This document shows, one piece after another, positions 22,201-32,761 of a DNA stretch of 64,000 nt. Both the position numbers and the translations under genes were made by a program. Numbering within the stretch: position 1 is the first letter of the stretch; each line of letters begins with the position of its first letter. Under the pieces are notes generated by a model. It was not told the origin of the DNA, made no database searches, and worked only from the letters and a program-made list of their open reading frames with translations. Origin of the DNA: Blattamonas nauphoetae (taxonomy: Eukaryota; Preaxostyla; Oxymonadida); assembly GCA_033064195.1 (NCBI GenBank), contig JARBJD010000130.1:124001-188000 (forward strand), written 5' to 3'.

Positions 22201-25200
22201 CCCATCATCACAACTCCTCCATCTCTAGAGCCAATCGAAGAGACGACGCACTGCATTGATCTCACCCCCAAACGCCTCGACATGACCGTCATAGCAGGTC
22301 CTTCAGACGCCTTCAGTCCAAATATCGTGACAGACAATCAAGTGTCGTTCTTTGACATCCTACCAAATCCACTCAACGTCTCCCTCTCCTCAAGGATTGA
22401 GAGAACACTACCATCTCTCATCATACAAGCCAACAGAACACATCTTCCCCCCCAAGAATCGAACGATGATGTTGAGTTGAAATGTGCGAAACTGATTCGA
22501 ATCGCCAACCAGCTCAACTGGAAGCATTTCAATGCACTGCGGAATGATCTCGGACTCGGAACAAATGAAAACACACCAAGAAGAGTCAACCGCTGGAGCT
22601 CCAGCAAGCTTGATCAGTTCAACAGACTGATGGCAACGTCAGCAGGGAAGTTCTTCCCCCTGATTGGGATCAATCTTAGTGCCGGTCTCCCACAAAGCAT
22701 TCTGAGCAAAACGCTTGCCAAGCTGACAGACGATGACGTCGACTTAATCATGCACAACTCCGTGAACCAAGACATTTTCAAATTTAAAGTGAATACCATC
22801 TGGAAAGATCTTGTTGGGCCGGACGCTACGAGGATCAGAGACAGCAATGAGAGAAGCAAAAGGCAAGCAAAGCATGCCTACACAAAAGCGAGAGAAGAGT
22901 TTGATGCAGATAACAGAATCGTCACACCCAGCGAGAACATTCTCCCTCTTCCAAACTTTAGACGAACGGAACACCCGGCAATCCCAGAGATACATCAACT
23001 GATACCCGCCGTTTTCGACCCGACAGATGGGTACGTGAGATGGGATGAGGATTTGACGACACGATTCAAGCAGAGCGCAAAAGTTCTTCTTCGACGTTTT
23101 TTCCAGGAGCTGGCAGACACGCTTTATGCAGACAATTTTGACTTGGACGAGGTGAACATGGCCGCGGGAAGAATATCAGCGATCCCACAAGTGCTGAAAG
23201 GCGAACAAAAGAGAGAATACCGTCCACCAAGACCGGAAACAGTGATCCAGGGCAAAACACTCACTAAGGAAAGGAAGAACCGCATTGAGACGATGGTCGG
23301 CAAAGGCAAATGTTCGTCGGCGATGAAAGAACTGAGCAGATCAGAAGGACAAACCGAACCCCCCCTGAAAGAGATCCTTCGACAAATCCAATCACTCCAC
23401 AACGCGGACGACAACCCAAACCTGACCTGCCCCCTTCCTCAGACAGACTCCAAGACGAACTCCACAAAGAGAGGAGAACCAGCGGAGATCAGGAACGCTC
23501 TGAACAGCCTGAACTCAAGTTCGGCTCCGTCCATGGACGGACTCACCACAGAGTTGATCAAACGATGCACAACAAGGAACCCAGCTCTGATGAGCAACAT
23601 TGAAGACACTGTCAGCTTCTGTCTTGAGAAAGGAATCATACCTCGTGCATGGTGTGTCTGCAGGATCTGCCCGATTCAGAAATCAAACGGAACATACCGA
23701 CCAATTGCTGTGCAGCATACGTTCCGAAAACTCCTTGCAAGGCTGCTTTTGGAGCGGAACAAAGGCTGGTTCCGTGCCAACACGTCCCCAAGGCAGAAGG
23801 GTGTTGGAACAAAGTTGGGAAGAAACACAATCATTAACACAGTCGAAGAACACCTGGACAAAGCGATGAAGAAGAAGGAAACGGTTTTCATTTCATTATT
23901 GGACATGTCGAACGCATTCCAATGTGTAAGAAGACAACGACTCCTTGACAAATTAGCCGCGACGTCTGGCGTAGACCAAGAGCTTCTCATGTTTCTTGCG
24001 AGAAGCTTTGAACAAGAAACTCTCCTTCTTGATCGTCAAGGAACGGTCACACAGATCCCCAACACACGAGGAGTTCAACAGGGATGCCCTCTCAGTCCCT
24101 CACTTTTTGCATACTACATATCAGACTCGATGCTTGAAACAGAGGAAACTGGAGTGGAGGTTTGGGGGTATCTAGACGACCTGGTGCTCATTGCCGATAA
24201 CGAAGTCAAGTTGAGACACAGCCTCAGCAAGATCACACACGCACTCTCGGAAGACGGACTCTCCCTCAACCCCAACAAGACTGAAATGATTGTGGTTCAA
24301 AACGGTAAACTGTTAACAGAAGAGATGGACATCCTGGGTTCGAAAATCACCCCGAAGACCGAAGTTAAACTCCTCGGATCTCTGATCACGAGCCAACAAG
24401 AAAGTCGAGATCGCTTTTTCAAGGAGAAGATGGAAAAAGTCCGCGCAACACTTCCAGTTCTCACTGAGATCAACCATCAGTCTCACCTTCACCTCCTTCG
24501 ACAATGCCTTCTTGCCAAACCGACTTACCACCTCAACTCAATGCTCATCTCCACACATCTACTCGAAGACGCCGACAGAGCCATCAACGACCATCTTATC
24601 TCCTCCCTCGGGATCCCACGGGAAATTTCGTTTTTGATCAATGTTCCCCTGAAGGAAGGGGGACTGGGCATACCTTCGTTTGTTCAAACGGCCAAACCCG
24701 CGCTGATTCACACTCTCACCCAAATCCAACCAGACTTGCTGGAACCGAATCCTCTCCCCGCTCTGGCTGGCGAATTCGGCCATTTCCAACCTTTCACAGA
24801 GTCATTCTCCCCAGCAACGTGGGTGAGAGGTGAACTCAATGATGACGAGGGAGAAATTTCTAAGACATGTAAGCGATCTCAGGGAGCGGTTCGCGCGCTC
24901 CTCTCAAGAGGACGAATAGAACAGGCAGTCGCCCGGCTCACCACAGCGCAACAGATCCGATATCGAGTCATCTCCACTTCACCGAACCAGAAATGGAAGA
25001 CGATCCTCCCGTCAAGTCGTACAAACAAACTGAACAACACCACAATTCGGATCTCCCTCGACAATCTCTTCCTTCAGCCTCCCCTCTCGTTCAGGAAAGT
25101 GGAGCACGAACACAAACGCCGGAACCTAAACTCAAACTCAAACATCATTCTCTGTCCACTCTGCCGATGTCAGATGAGAGAAGAGCACGCACAATGCTGC

Positions 25201-26110
25201 TCACGGACCCACCCAATCATGGTAAAACGTCACAACGCAATCAAACACCTGATCGGACACGTCTGCCGAGGAATCCCCACCGTCTCAGTGGAAATGGAAG
25301 TCTCCATGATGAGAGATCCGGGAGAAAGCGGAGGAATCAACACAGAGACTGTTGCTGATCTCTCCCTCGTTGTCACTACGACGCTCACCACCCATCCATT
25401 CTTCACCAAGCTCTTGGGAAGAGAGGGAGATGGAACGATGATCTACGAATTCGGGATTGACCTCGTCATCTCCCAGGACTTCTCTTCACGGACACCGACC
25501 ACGCTGGAGGCCATCGACCCCAAAGGACGAGCAAGAGATGGAGAGAAACATAAAGAAACGAAATACAAAGAAAGCAAACAAGGGAACACAATCATTGGAA
25601 TTGGCCTATCCGACAACGGTCACATCGGCCCGAATGCACAGTGTTTTTTCGACCTGTTGAAACAACTTGCACGTGACTCTGGGAGACCAAACCCAATTCC
25701 ACCCTTCCTGGCCGCAATGTCTGCAACATTGGAACACACAAGGGCATTCGCTGAGGAGGAATACCTGGACCTCCTACGAAGACTAGACGAGGGAAAGGAA
25801 GCGACGAAGGAGAAAAACGACACCGTTGTGATGACCGCCGACACATTGAGGCTCCTCACAGACCTTTCTCCCGACTCCATCCCGGAGAGCAACATCTCCA
25901 TTTATGATGTTAACTTGTCCTGTCCTCCTCGCTTTTTGTCCTCCCTCCACTTTTTCCTGTCCGATTTTGAAATTGAACGAAAACAGCGATTTTCGGACAT
26001 TATCGGTTATAATATTGCATTTTAAGACGGTTTTTGACTTTCGTTTTACAAATAAAGTGAAGTTTGGTCGAATAGAGGTGACAACTCTTATTATGGTTTG
26101 ATCATGAATA
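19280..26110 (+). mobile_element. LINE (non-LTR retrotransposon), apparently intact, next to tRNA-Val
   Basis: The element begins right after the tRNA-Val 3' end, judged by the second copy at 32440 that shares sequence from that point on, and contains a single 2,230-codon ORF. Downstream of the ORF an AATAAA-like signal at 26051 and a short AT-rich tail are seen; the exact 3' end is not defined and no poly(A) tail or target duplication is visible. The order RT, CCHC, endonuclease and the lack of a visible APE-type endonuclease place it with the early-branching, R2-like LINEs. The unbroken ORF suggests recent activity. Confidence 0.8.
19333..26025 (+). CDS. LINE polyprotein: low-complexity N-terminus, reverse transcriptase, CCHC, restriction-like endonuclease
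   Basis: One frame of 2,230 codons ending in TAA; the first ATG is at 19333, though the frame is open further upstream. Residues 1 to about 1000 are Pro, Ser, Thr and Lys rich and look disordered. The reverse transcriptase lies at about 1390-1720 with SSAPSMDGLTTELIKR, YRPIAVQHTFRKLLARLL, GVQQGCPLSPSLF and the catalytic YLDD at 1613-1616 (Leu where Ala is usual). A thumb/linker follows, then a zinc knuckle CPLCRCQMREEHAQCC near 1940, and a C-terminal PD-(D/E)XK-like nuclease (GIDLVIS then LEAIDPKG near 2040-2062, and KETKYKES). This module order is known from R2, CRE and NeSL-type site-specific LINEs. Such proteins nick a target and prime reverse transcription there. No N-terminal C2H2 finger was seen. 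Clade assignment is tentative. Confidence 0.9.
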   Translation: MEAFQTDPGANDAQHLDRNFSRDSGRDTSSTQALQHHCHACNDLHSSSFAIPSSTSQTGPTLSEARSTSTHPLSPSPPPLTHSPHPINLVKNQSYSNSPHLPSFNHQQPNSPISARLRRTSLERRRQISPKATAEPFRPSAKSLLRSSPKQTSPSNNGSKGHQPPLSPPMNPLKGRPGMFEWLKQNKKKNKQKQTPIRSPTPTSRECQITDRRHTIPRAPPPSLMPQRTVSPAPSIIKRGNVSANRDKTNEKKKAESAKPLSSKRAGSTTNRKATGRLSSQDPVGKREKEKQEKPKPPRVSLLNRVLNPFKTIAEWWSPEKQGRAEDDTPDTTCVTLPDLPSNQTEDVVATPPPLNLLSSNIHRTTPVSSFPTPMRSLSVPPQSTKAKSKQITLHSRTDAKSARPHTLDRDISPLTPLSDLRTSPPRLNANTSSLKRTPLKAEMNKTKIHKKDKEKSIESESDNSQRSTSPNRSEDDVKKVKRTRSHHSQERKDKNDKKSRSKGTSTPPPTDIRTELNTETRVMQECVEEEIGIYLNDSPSPPFPSVEDKINQQPLVRNPREAGLEILRKRANTGTPAPNHLSQHSSFASQRINRTQIQTITKLIQSQRSPHTQELAEHAQIEEKKEWQRQLTLDDFHPKEKTEQLSAPPLSTAFNESRSLDSELQNALNYTFPVQTFNTQFNTNIMFNTPQLNFLNPQCHLPSQQTNYIASNEEGWNAEREAIGWEYSEQTQSEPLISPPTTTQEEVTQEMTNITLPQQDIQEAEPQPTGIRHLNPTTMALDERYEHLHPTFPPLSHMIVLENLFLYTGQREIMLNHSGNIGDLSRKFIPQLTDGEWLEIKFHSEYDADLVKKDTDAIIHDIELAIRHDPGGLEHFPREVREHLLGKSNTTIRQQTKKKAVRKPPPVPPSEPNNDPTPFFDLISGQSSMMVSTPPPTEPDEQTPSFFNLIHQQTDPIITTPPSLEPIEETTHCIDLTPKRLDMTVIAGPSDAFSPNIVTDNQVSFFDILPNPLNVSLSSRIERTLPSLIIQANRTHLPPQESNDDVELKCAKLIRIANQLNWKHFNALRNDLGLGTNENTPRRVNRWSSSKLDQFNRLMATSAGKFFPLIGINLSAGLPQSILSKTLAKLTDDDVDLIMHNSVNQDIFKFKVNTIWKDLVGPDATRIRDSNERSKRQAKHAYTKAREEFDADNRIVTPSENILPLPNFRRTEHPAIPEIHQLIPAVFDPTDGYVRWDEDLTTRFKQSAKVLLRRFFQELADTLYADNFDLDEVNMAAGRISAIPQVLKGEQKREYRPPRPETVIQGKTLTKERKNRIETMVGKGKCSSAMKELSRSEGQTEPPLKEILRQIQSLHNADDNPNLTCPLPQTDSKTNSTKRGEPAEIRNALNSLNSSSAPSMDGLTTELIKRCTTRNPALMSNIEDTVSFCLEKGIIPRAWCVCRICPIQKSNGTYRPIAVQHTFRKLLARLLLERNKGWFRANTSPRQKGVGTKLGRNTIINTVEEHLDKAMKKKETVFISLLDMSNAFQCVRRQRLLDKLAATSGVDQELLMFLARSFEQETLLLDRQGTVTQIPNTRGVQQGCPLSPSLFAYYISDSMLETEETGVEVWGYLDDLVLIADNEVKLRHSLSKITHALSEDGLSLNPNKTEMIVVQNGKLLTEEMDILGSKITPKTEVKLLGSLITSQQESRDRFFKEKMEKVRATLPVLTEINHQSHLHLLRQCLLAKPTYHLNSMLISTHLLEDADRAINDHLISSLGIPREISFLINVPLKEGGLGIPSFVQTAKPALIHTLTQIQPDLLEPNPLPALAGEFGHFQPFTESFSPATWVRGELNDDEGEISKTCKRSQGAVRALLSRGRIEQAVARLTTAQQIRYRVISTSPNQKWKTILPSSRTNKLNNTTIRISLDNLFLQPPLSFRKVEHEHKRRNLNSNSNIILCPLCRCQMREEHAQCCSRTHPIMVKRHNAIKHLIGHVCRGIPTVSVEMEVSMMRDPGESGGINTETVADLSLVVTTTLTTHPFFTKLLGREGDGTMIYEFGIDLVISQDFSSRTPTTLEAIDPKGRARDGEKHKETKYKESKQGNTIIGIGLSDNGHIGPNAQCFFDLLKQLARDSGRPNPIPPFLAAMSATLEHTRAFAEEEYLDLLRRLDEGKEATKEKNDTVVMTADTLRLLTDLSPDSIPESNISIYDVNLSCPPRFLSSLHFFLSDFEIERKQRFSDIIGYNIAF

Positions 26111-26206
26111 GTAGAATTTCAAATTTGCTTCTTTGATCAAATTTCATCAAAGAAATGGAAGTTAACATCCTCCTCAATCCATCAACTCACAAATTTCTTC
26201 TGTTCT

Positions 26207-29200
26207 CTACTGCCTCGTAACCATAAATGCAGTGACAAAAGATGAAGTCAGCTGTGGATTATGACACTTCATTTGAAAGTGCCGAGTATGTTGAACGTGA
26301 GATCTGTCTGACGAGTGTTTGGAGTGTGTGTCTTCAATCCTGTTTGCTGTTCTGATCCTCTCTAACACGTTGGTGAATGAGAATGCCTGCTTCCAGATCT
26401 GCACAACTTGGTTCAGTCATTGCAGTACACACGGTTGGTTGGTCGGCTCAGAATGTGCGTCATCTGTGGCATAAACGCGTTCTGGGCGGTGTGTGATATC
26501 GAATCGAAGTGGAGCGATTTGGAGATGGTGACGTCGTAGTTGGTGGGATCGTTACCTCAGTCAGACACGTCGAGATGATGATCAATGCACTCTCCTTCCA
26601 CAGCCTCGCCAACACGAACGGGTGATATGTGGCGTTCATGTTGAACGTGAACTCAGTCCTGTAGTTGCATCCGACAGCGGAGGCGCGGTGGTTGGAGTGA
26701 GTCCGGGGACGAGCGGCATTGCGTGTTCGGAGAAGAGCGAGTTGTTGGAGATGATGTGATTGGCATAAGCCATCAGCTGTCTGGAGGAGATCGAGCCGTG
26801 CATGTAACCGTACGCTCGCTTCAGAATCGCTTCCTTGAGTCTCCACAAGTTCCATCCATCGGGACGGCGAGAGGCTGTGTCAGCAGATTCAAGATTGTTC
26901 TGATGGAACGAGTGTCAGACACCATCTCCACATCCTTCTTCTGTTTCAGCACAGTGTCCAGATACAATGTGATGCTCGCATGAAGTGTAGCGGCTGCTGT
27001 GAGAAGGAAGAAGACCGAGCTGTACGTCTGTGCGACTCGGTGGTGTGTGGATCGCAGTGACAGACGACCTTCATCCTCGTCTCCTTTTGGGCGATGGAGG
27101 GGATCGTCGTGAGGGACGACACCATCATTGTTCGGAAGGTGGTCGCCTGTCTGATAGTCATCCGAGTGGATTGACAGAGACGATGTGAGAGAGCATCCAG
27201 TGTCCTCGCTTCGGTATCTTTCGCAGCCGTCTGCTTTTTGGAGGAGATTGTGCTGTGCATGTCACCATATCCTCGTTTCAGAATCGCTTCCTTAAGGCTT
27301 CGCAAGTTCCATCCTCTGTTTATATTCTTCCTTCCAACATGGTTCTTCAACAGCTCTTCTGAGGTGCTCTTCTTTGACTCTCGAAGGATGATCTTCTAAG
27401 TGAATGCTGCGAATGTGGTGTGTGATGGAAGAGGCTCAGAGTGGACAAACACCAATCGGGAAGGAGAGAGTGTGATAAATGCTGTCGTTGGCAGGATGAA
27501 CGAGAGTGAGAGAGTTGAGTTCAATAATCGAAGCGTGTTGTCCGAGCAGAGGCACTTTGTTTATCGCTGTTGTCACCAGCTTGTCGGTGATTTTGATGAG
27601 AAGGGCATCGAAGATAAGAATCCGCTGGAGTGTTGTCAGGCCATCCATTTCGATGTTGGGAATGGGAAGGATGTAGTTGAAGTCGTGTGCAAACCATTCC
27701 CTCCAAACATTGAAGATGTGCGGAAGAGACGAACGATGCAGTCGGGAGCCGTCAAACGCAGAATCATCATGTTCGATCAGTTCTTCCATTTTCATGACGT
27801 GGGACGACTCTTTGGACTGGAAATCTGTATACTCGCACGTCTCCTCCAGTTTTGTCTTCACCATCAATCCTTTCATAATGCGATCCAGAAGAACCTTTTT
27901 GGGAGTTTTCGTTCGGTCAAAGGTGTCCAACAGATGTCGACATACCAAAAAGCGAATTGGCGATGAGATTCGTCCCTTCACGATCGAAAGAGGTTGCAAA
28001 TATCGCATGGAGTGAACAAATTCCTCTTCCTTCGGGTTGGCCAGAGAGAGATATGGTCGATGATGCGGTGGGGAGCCATTCTGCAGCAGGATTGAAGGGC
28101 ATCAGGCCGGCAGCTTGGAAGATCCCAGACTGGAGGGAGAGTTGAAGTCGTAGGATCTCCGTGAAAAGGCCGATTGAATGTGCGACAGGAGTTGGCGATC
28201 ATCATCGTCTCAACTCTCTTTGGAAGGGTCAGTACCCTTTTCTCCCTTTCGGGCGTCTTCCTTGCCTGGAGGAGGCTGCTGATGCGGCAGAATCAGATCA
28301 ACTGGCTTTGGAGTGGGCACTTTGATGAATGAAGCGTATGTCGATGTGAAGATACCCAAAAGAGAAGATGGCAGAGATCCCGACGAAGAGCCGGATGGTC
28401 TTCTCATCCCAATCGTGAATATTGAGGAGATGTCTGACCCCATTCCGCCACTCCTACTCAAAGTGGTCCAATCCCATCATCTACGTCGGATGCTGATGGA
28501 GAGTGGCGTCCATCTGGAGGTTGGAGACGTTCCAAGTGGAGAGGTATTTGATTGCTTTCTGTACTTGGCATGCACTTGTGTTTTTTTGGACTTATTTTGA
28601 GAACTGTTCGCTTGCGATGGCGTCTGTTGACAGTGTCTCAACCTTGAACGTTTTGGCGTAGCAGGGTTGATTGGAAGAGACGAAACACTGCTGAAACCAC
28701 AGAGACACACGAACGGACTGGTTTTGCGGGAGTTTGCGGGTGATTTTTGGTGGTTGACGGAGAGAGTGATAAGAGATGGCGATGAAGCATGCTGATCCGT
28801 GCGAGGCTTTGATTGGACTTGTGCAGTCCCGAACAATGAAAAATTCGGAGTAGGTTGGAGAGTAGCTGGCTTTGCGGGCGAGAAAGAGACATTTGGAGTG
28901 GATTTGGTGGGGATGACAAGTGACAGTGACGACATGCTTGCGTCATCCGCATTAAGAGCAGGTGTTTGAATGACAGGATTTCCCATTTCATCCATCTCAA
29001 CTTTGCTGTGTCCTTCGAAAATAGTTAAGCTGAATGTCACCATTGAAAGAGTGTGGTGAAGGTCTGGTCGGCGAGCTGTGTTTAATTCGTTGGCCAGAGG
29101 TATCGAGATCATTGCTTGCTTCACCGCTGATAAGACTGGGGTTTTCATAGCTGGGGTTTGGGAAAGCGTGTATTTTTGAACTTTCAGGGAGATCAGCGGA

Positions 29201-29690
29201 GTCGTGGATAGGATCGCCAATGTCTCGTCAGGAAACTTGTCTTGGGGGACATAAATGGGTTCTTTCGGTTTGACAGCCCATTTTGAGTGAGATATTCATG
29301 CGAAATAGGTAGAGCACTCTCATGGGAACGTCAAGAACGGCGAACCCCCAAATGATCTATAAGTCGGAATTTAGCCACGTCTAGTCATTGCAGACGAATG
29401 AGCTTGTCATTCCAATGAAATGAAAGACAGAAATATCAGCAAATATTGCGGTGTATCAGACGTTGGTCAGATCTGTGAAGAACTTGGGCAGGAAGTCGGA
29501 ATACAGGAAGAGGAGTAGAGATATCGTGAGGCGAGCTATGATCAGATTTTGGGGGAATTGTTTTAGGAATACAGTGAGGATGTAAAGAACCACATCGGTC
29601 AACATGACGAGTGAATTGAAGCTGTAAGTTTGGGATGTGAAGGGGTGAGATAAATGAGGTGAGACGAACGGAATCAAGTCAAACAACAGG
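26207..29690 (-). pseudogene. Decayed minus-strand coding region, family unknown
   Basis: A series of protein-like minus-strand fragments in changing frames: 29456-29690 (LLFDLIPFVSPHLSHPF then FNSLVMLTDVVLYILTVFLK), 28477-29220, 28210-28461, 27436-28008 (WFAHDFNYILPIPNIEMDGL, ITDKLVTTAINKVPLLG), 26946-27350 and 26460-26855. They are broken by several stops and frame changes and no joined model is offered. Two fragments contain the near-identical phrase LKEAILKR(G/A)YG.MH..ISS, so part of the source gene is duplicated or repetitive. The hydrophobic helices suggest a large cytosolic or membrane-associated helical protein. I cannot name a family. The plus-strand frames across this stretch look like shadows. 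Confidence 0.45.
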
Positions 29691-30747
29691 CTCTCTCGAT
29701 GGAGCTGCTGTGTGAGCGACTCGGTAGCCCGCCCCCGTGATCTAGTTTTCAGATTGGTGTGTGTTCAAGATATCTATGATATATACATTATGAGAAATAG
29801 AAAAATTCGAGTGTGAAAACAATGGAGAGGTATACTGATATGATGAATCTTCAATATCTCATTTCTTTCGGTCTAGATCACATCTGGATTTGAACCAGAC
29901 GCCAATTCCAGACTAATGAAGAGAAAAACACGAATCAAATGGAAAAAACGACGGAAGGGCAAACTAATATTGTAAGATTGGCATTTATCAAAGGAGATTG
30001 TAGTCATGGACAGAGAATAGGTGAGTGCATGAATAGTCGAGCAGATCTCCACAAAATTGGTTAGGATGAAGACAAAAATGAATCAAAACCGGACAAAAGA
30101 AGTGTTGAATGAAGTACTGACATCAACTCGCGAGATGAGAGGATCTGAAAGAACCGAGAGGACGAGAACAAGTTGACATGGGTGTGAGGATCAGATCAAT
30201 CGGACAGGACAGGACAGGACAGGACATGTCCGATTTGTCCTGTTTTGAGATAAGTGCAGAAGTTGGATGAACTAATTGAGAGAAAGTTCCAGTATGAATA
30301 TAAGGTGCTTGTCCGATTTTGTCCTACTCTGTCCTCTCTTGGGCCGATCGTCCTCTAAACTCCTAATTAGGAGTTTAAAGGACAGAACCCCTCGAGCTCG
30401 TGATTCGTCACCAAATCGGTTTTCACGCACTTTGACGCCCTTTTCAACAATTTTAGAGGGGGATGAACGAATCTTGAATGATAAAGTTCACTATAGTGTC
30501 AGAAAAAGGCAATGCAAAATTGTAGTTTTTGAATCGTCTTTTCGATACATTCTCAGGCAAAATACCGAGCAAAATGAAGACAAAGAGTGTTTTACGAGCA
30601 GAGATAAGGTGAATTCAGACGAAATAAATGCATTTCAAGCTGGATTTCCAAATCGGACAAGACCTCTGTCCTCTGTCCTCAAGATCGGGTGCTCTGTCCG
30701 TCCGCTTAACATCATAAATCTCCATCCCACCAACAGTACCGACAACG
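29691..30747. repeat. TGTCC/GGACA-rich intergenic repeats with a perfect palindrome
   Basis: No gene is supported here. At 30208-30245 a GGACA pentamer is repeated in tandem about five times and followed by TGTCC elements; more TGTCC clusters lie at 30309-30352 and 30651-30707. A perfect 20-nt palindrome, AAACTCCTAATTAGGAGTTT, sits at 30357-30376. Similar TGTCC clusters and a CCTAATTAGG core recur at 44.35-44.40 and 47.39-47.72 kb. They may be ends of a degenerate transposon family. Confidence 0.5.
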
Positions 30748-31038
30748 ATGCCCAACTCCAACCCCTCCCAACCAATCTTCGTAACGCCACCGCAACACAT
30801 TTCATTTCTACATTCACTACCCACACCCTCACACGACATCTTGCCAGACTCGGCATCACAACCGACATCCCAAAAGTGGAGGAGACTTGACTTCACCGGA
30901 CAGGAGCAAAACAACAAAACTCACTCCCTCCTCACAAGTCAAATCAACCCCCCTTATAGTACCCGGACAAACCCGTTAGAGCGGATAAACCCGTTAACCC
31001 TTCCAAAGGGACGAAACAGTCTCCCCTCTTCATCTTAA
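30748..31038 (+). other. Low-complexity ORF fragment (Pro/Ser/Thr/Asn-rich)
   Basis: A 96-codon ORF with composition like the LINE N-terminal region and like the ORF at 31379. Its 3' end runs into the putative inverted-repeat element at 30964-31424. It may be the front piece of a reading frame that the element interrupted. No family recognised. Confidence 0.25.
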
Positions 31039-31424
31039 TTCTCCTTCCACTTCACATTCATGCATTTCCTCATTTTTTTTAAAACTAGAGTTCTTCATGA
31101 AAGAATGATTGTGAAATGCAAAGCGAAAAGTGAACGTTGTTTTTTGAACGAAGTTGAACAAATCTATTTCCGAGAACTAGAGGGATCATGTGTTGCGAGT
31201 CGAGCTTTTCATGGTCAGAATAACTTGCGCTGTGTCGTCGTTGGCATTTCATCCATTTGAATAGACCCATTGTCTTTGATCCAATCTCTGAAAGAGTCAC
31301 AATTCCTTCCAGAATTCTCACTAGGGTTTTCTTACAGGTACAACTGATGAGTCGTGTGAAAGAGATGATATATGTGAAATGGGGGATGTTTTAACGGGTT
31401 TATCGGAGTTAACGGGTTTATCCG
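30964..31424. mobile_element. Putative small inverted-repeat element with paired 18-19-nt motifs at each end
   Basis: The left end (30964-31000) holds two tandem copies of CGGAYAAACCCGTTA...; the right end (31392-31424) holds two copies in reverse orientation. The 461-bp interval has no convincing gene. The same paired motif bounds 54301-56912. No target-site duplication could be identified, so transposon status is inference. Confidence 0.45.
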
Positions 31425-32362
31425 ACCACTATTATGTAAATGTCGCGTCTCCCACTAACAACCCACCTAGCACTCAACACAACCCACCTAGCACTCATCA
31501 CCACTATTTTCATTTTCCAAACGAACGGCCCTCCCCATCACCTCAACCAACTCGGAGAGATCAAGCACCTGGTAAAGAGAAAACAAAACAAACTCCCTCC
31601 TCACCAGACGCGCAGGTCCTCGCCGACGCAACAGAAAAACAAGACAAACCACAACAACAAAAACCAATACAACAACAAAAACAAAACCAAACATCATCAT
31701 TGAACACTTCTTCTTTTTCTTATAAACCACCCCTCACACCATTGGATCAAACCTCCTCCTCAGCATCGAAGAGAGCAGGAAGCCTGACAGACCTCTTACT
31801 GGAAAAGGAGCAATTTCAACAAACTCACTCCAGCCCAGCGAGACAGGTCAACCTGGCTCCAAACATACACAACACTCTCTCTACACACCATCCCACCCAA
31901 CCCAAAACACCACCTACCACTCGCCCTCCCACCAATCATCACCAACTCCCCGAGCGAACAGAGCCACCCGAAAAGGAACGCAGAAGACACGAAGACCCAA
32001 AGGAAAATGAAAAGGAGACAGAACCCGACAGCGATGGAAGCAATGACAAGAGCAGGAAAGGACAATCAACCGAGGAAATCGACGACAAGATATGGATGAA
32101 GGAAGAAAAACATCCAAAAGACACGGACAGTGAAGAAGGTAAGGATGTCGTGGACAAAACGGGAGAAATAGAACGACTAAGCCCGGACCCCAACCAGACA
32201 AACGCAAGCAATCACCAACCCTCTTCTTTCTTCAGCTTTCACTCTCTCACATCTTTCTTTAGCAGACCATGGAAACGCAACCGAGAGGCGGAAGTCAAGA
32301 AGCAAGTCATACAACGCAAAGACCCAGACGAGAACAAGACACGCACTAACACCACCGAATAA
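31379..32362 (+). CDS. Low-complexity hypothetical ORF, possibly mobile-element derived
   Basis: A 327-codon ORF from ATG 31379 to TAA. Pro, Gln, Thr, His-rich first half, Lys/Glu/Asp-rich second half, then a hydrophobic stretch (SFFSFHSLTSFFSRPW) followed by basic residues. The first codons overlap the inverted-repeat element end, so the original start was probably elsewhere. Composition resembles the disordered N-terminal region of the LINE protein, which also has a hydrophobic-then-charged stretch (LLNRVLNPFKTIAEWW), and a LINE 5' fragment lies directly downstream at 32440. No homology can be shown by eye; it may be a remnant of a LINE-related element or a chance open frame. Confidence 0.35.
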   Translation: MGDVLTGLSELTGLSDHYYVNVASPTNNPPSTQHNPPSTHHHYFHFPNERPSPSPQPTRRDQAPGKEKTKQTPSSPDAQVLADATEKQDKPQQQKPIQQQKQNQTSSLNTSSFSYKPPLTPLDQTSSSASKRAGSLTDLLLEKEQFQQTHSSPARQVNLAPNIHNTLSTHHPTQPKTPPTTRPPTNHHQLPERTEPPEKERRRHEDPKENEKETEPDSDGSNDKSRKGQSTEEIDDKIWMKEEKHPKDTDSEEGKDVVDKTGEIERLSPDPNQTNASNHQPSSFFSFHSLTSFFSRPWKRNREAEVKKQVIQRKDPDENKTRTNTTE

Positions 32363-32439
32363 CCCTTCATCATTTTAGTTTTTCCATTATTCGTTTTGAC
32401 GCTTCACTTGTGCAGACCACTTCAGATGTACCCCTTAAA

Positions 32440-32700
32440 CCGGGCGGTGTCAAATTTTTTCTTTTCTTTTTACTCCTCTCAGAGCTAGAAACGCTATTTT
32501 TGACGTTTTGGAGACTTTTCTATCAGATCCGGGTGAAATCAACACCCATTATCTTGATCGCTCCTTTTCTCCCTACTTCCATCTCGATACGATCTTACCA
32601 CATGCTCTTCAGCACCACTGTCATCCACACAATGATTTTAGCTAATTTTCATTTGATAATATTGTCTTTCTTTCTCGGACAGGGGAGATCAAGTTGACGC
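32440..32700 (+). mobile_element. Degenerate LINE 5' end fragment preceded by tRNA 3' end
   Basis: Starts with CCGGGCGGTGTCA, the 3' end of the tRNA-Val found at 19267-19279, followed by a T-rich stretch and about 230 bp recognisably similar to 19280-19510 (shared blocks: TTTTTGACGTT, CAGATCCGGG, ATCTTGATCG, GCTCTTCAGCACCACTGTCAT). The coding frame is not kept and the rest of the element is missing. It ends about 60 bp upstream of the DUF1295 gene start. Confidence 0.8.
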
Positions 32701-32761
32701 GTCCCAATTGCGTTTTAGCAACCGTCATTTTTGAGCAATTGGAATCGAGAGGATCATATAT

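Noticed and set aside
27400-27966. 188-codon plus-strand ORF
   Set aside because: The opposite strand reads more like a protein and is collinear with neighbouring minus-strand fragments.
28313-28600. Plus-strand ORF starting MGTLMNEAYVDVKIPKRE
   Set aside because: It reads tolerably but lies antisense to the minus-strand decayed region and has no support on either side; left undecided and unlisted.
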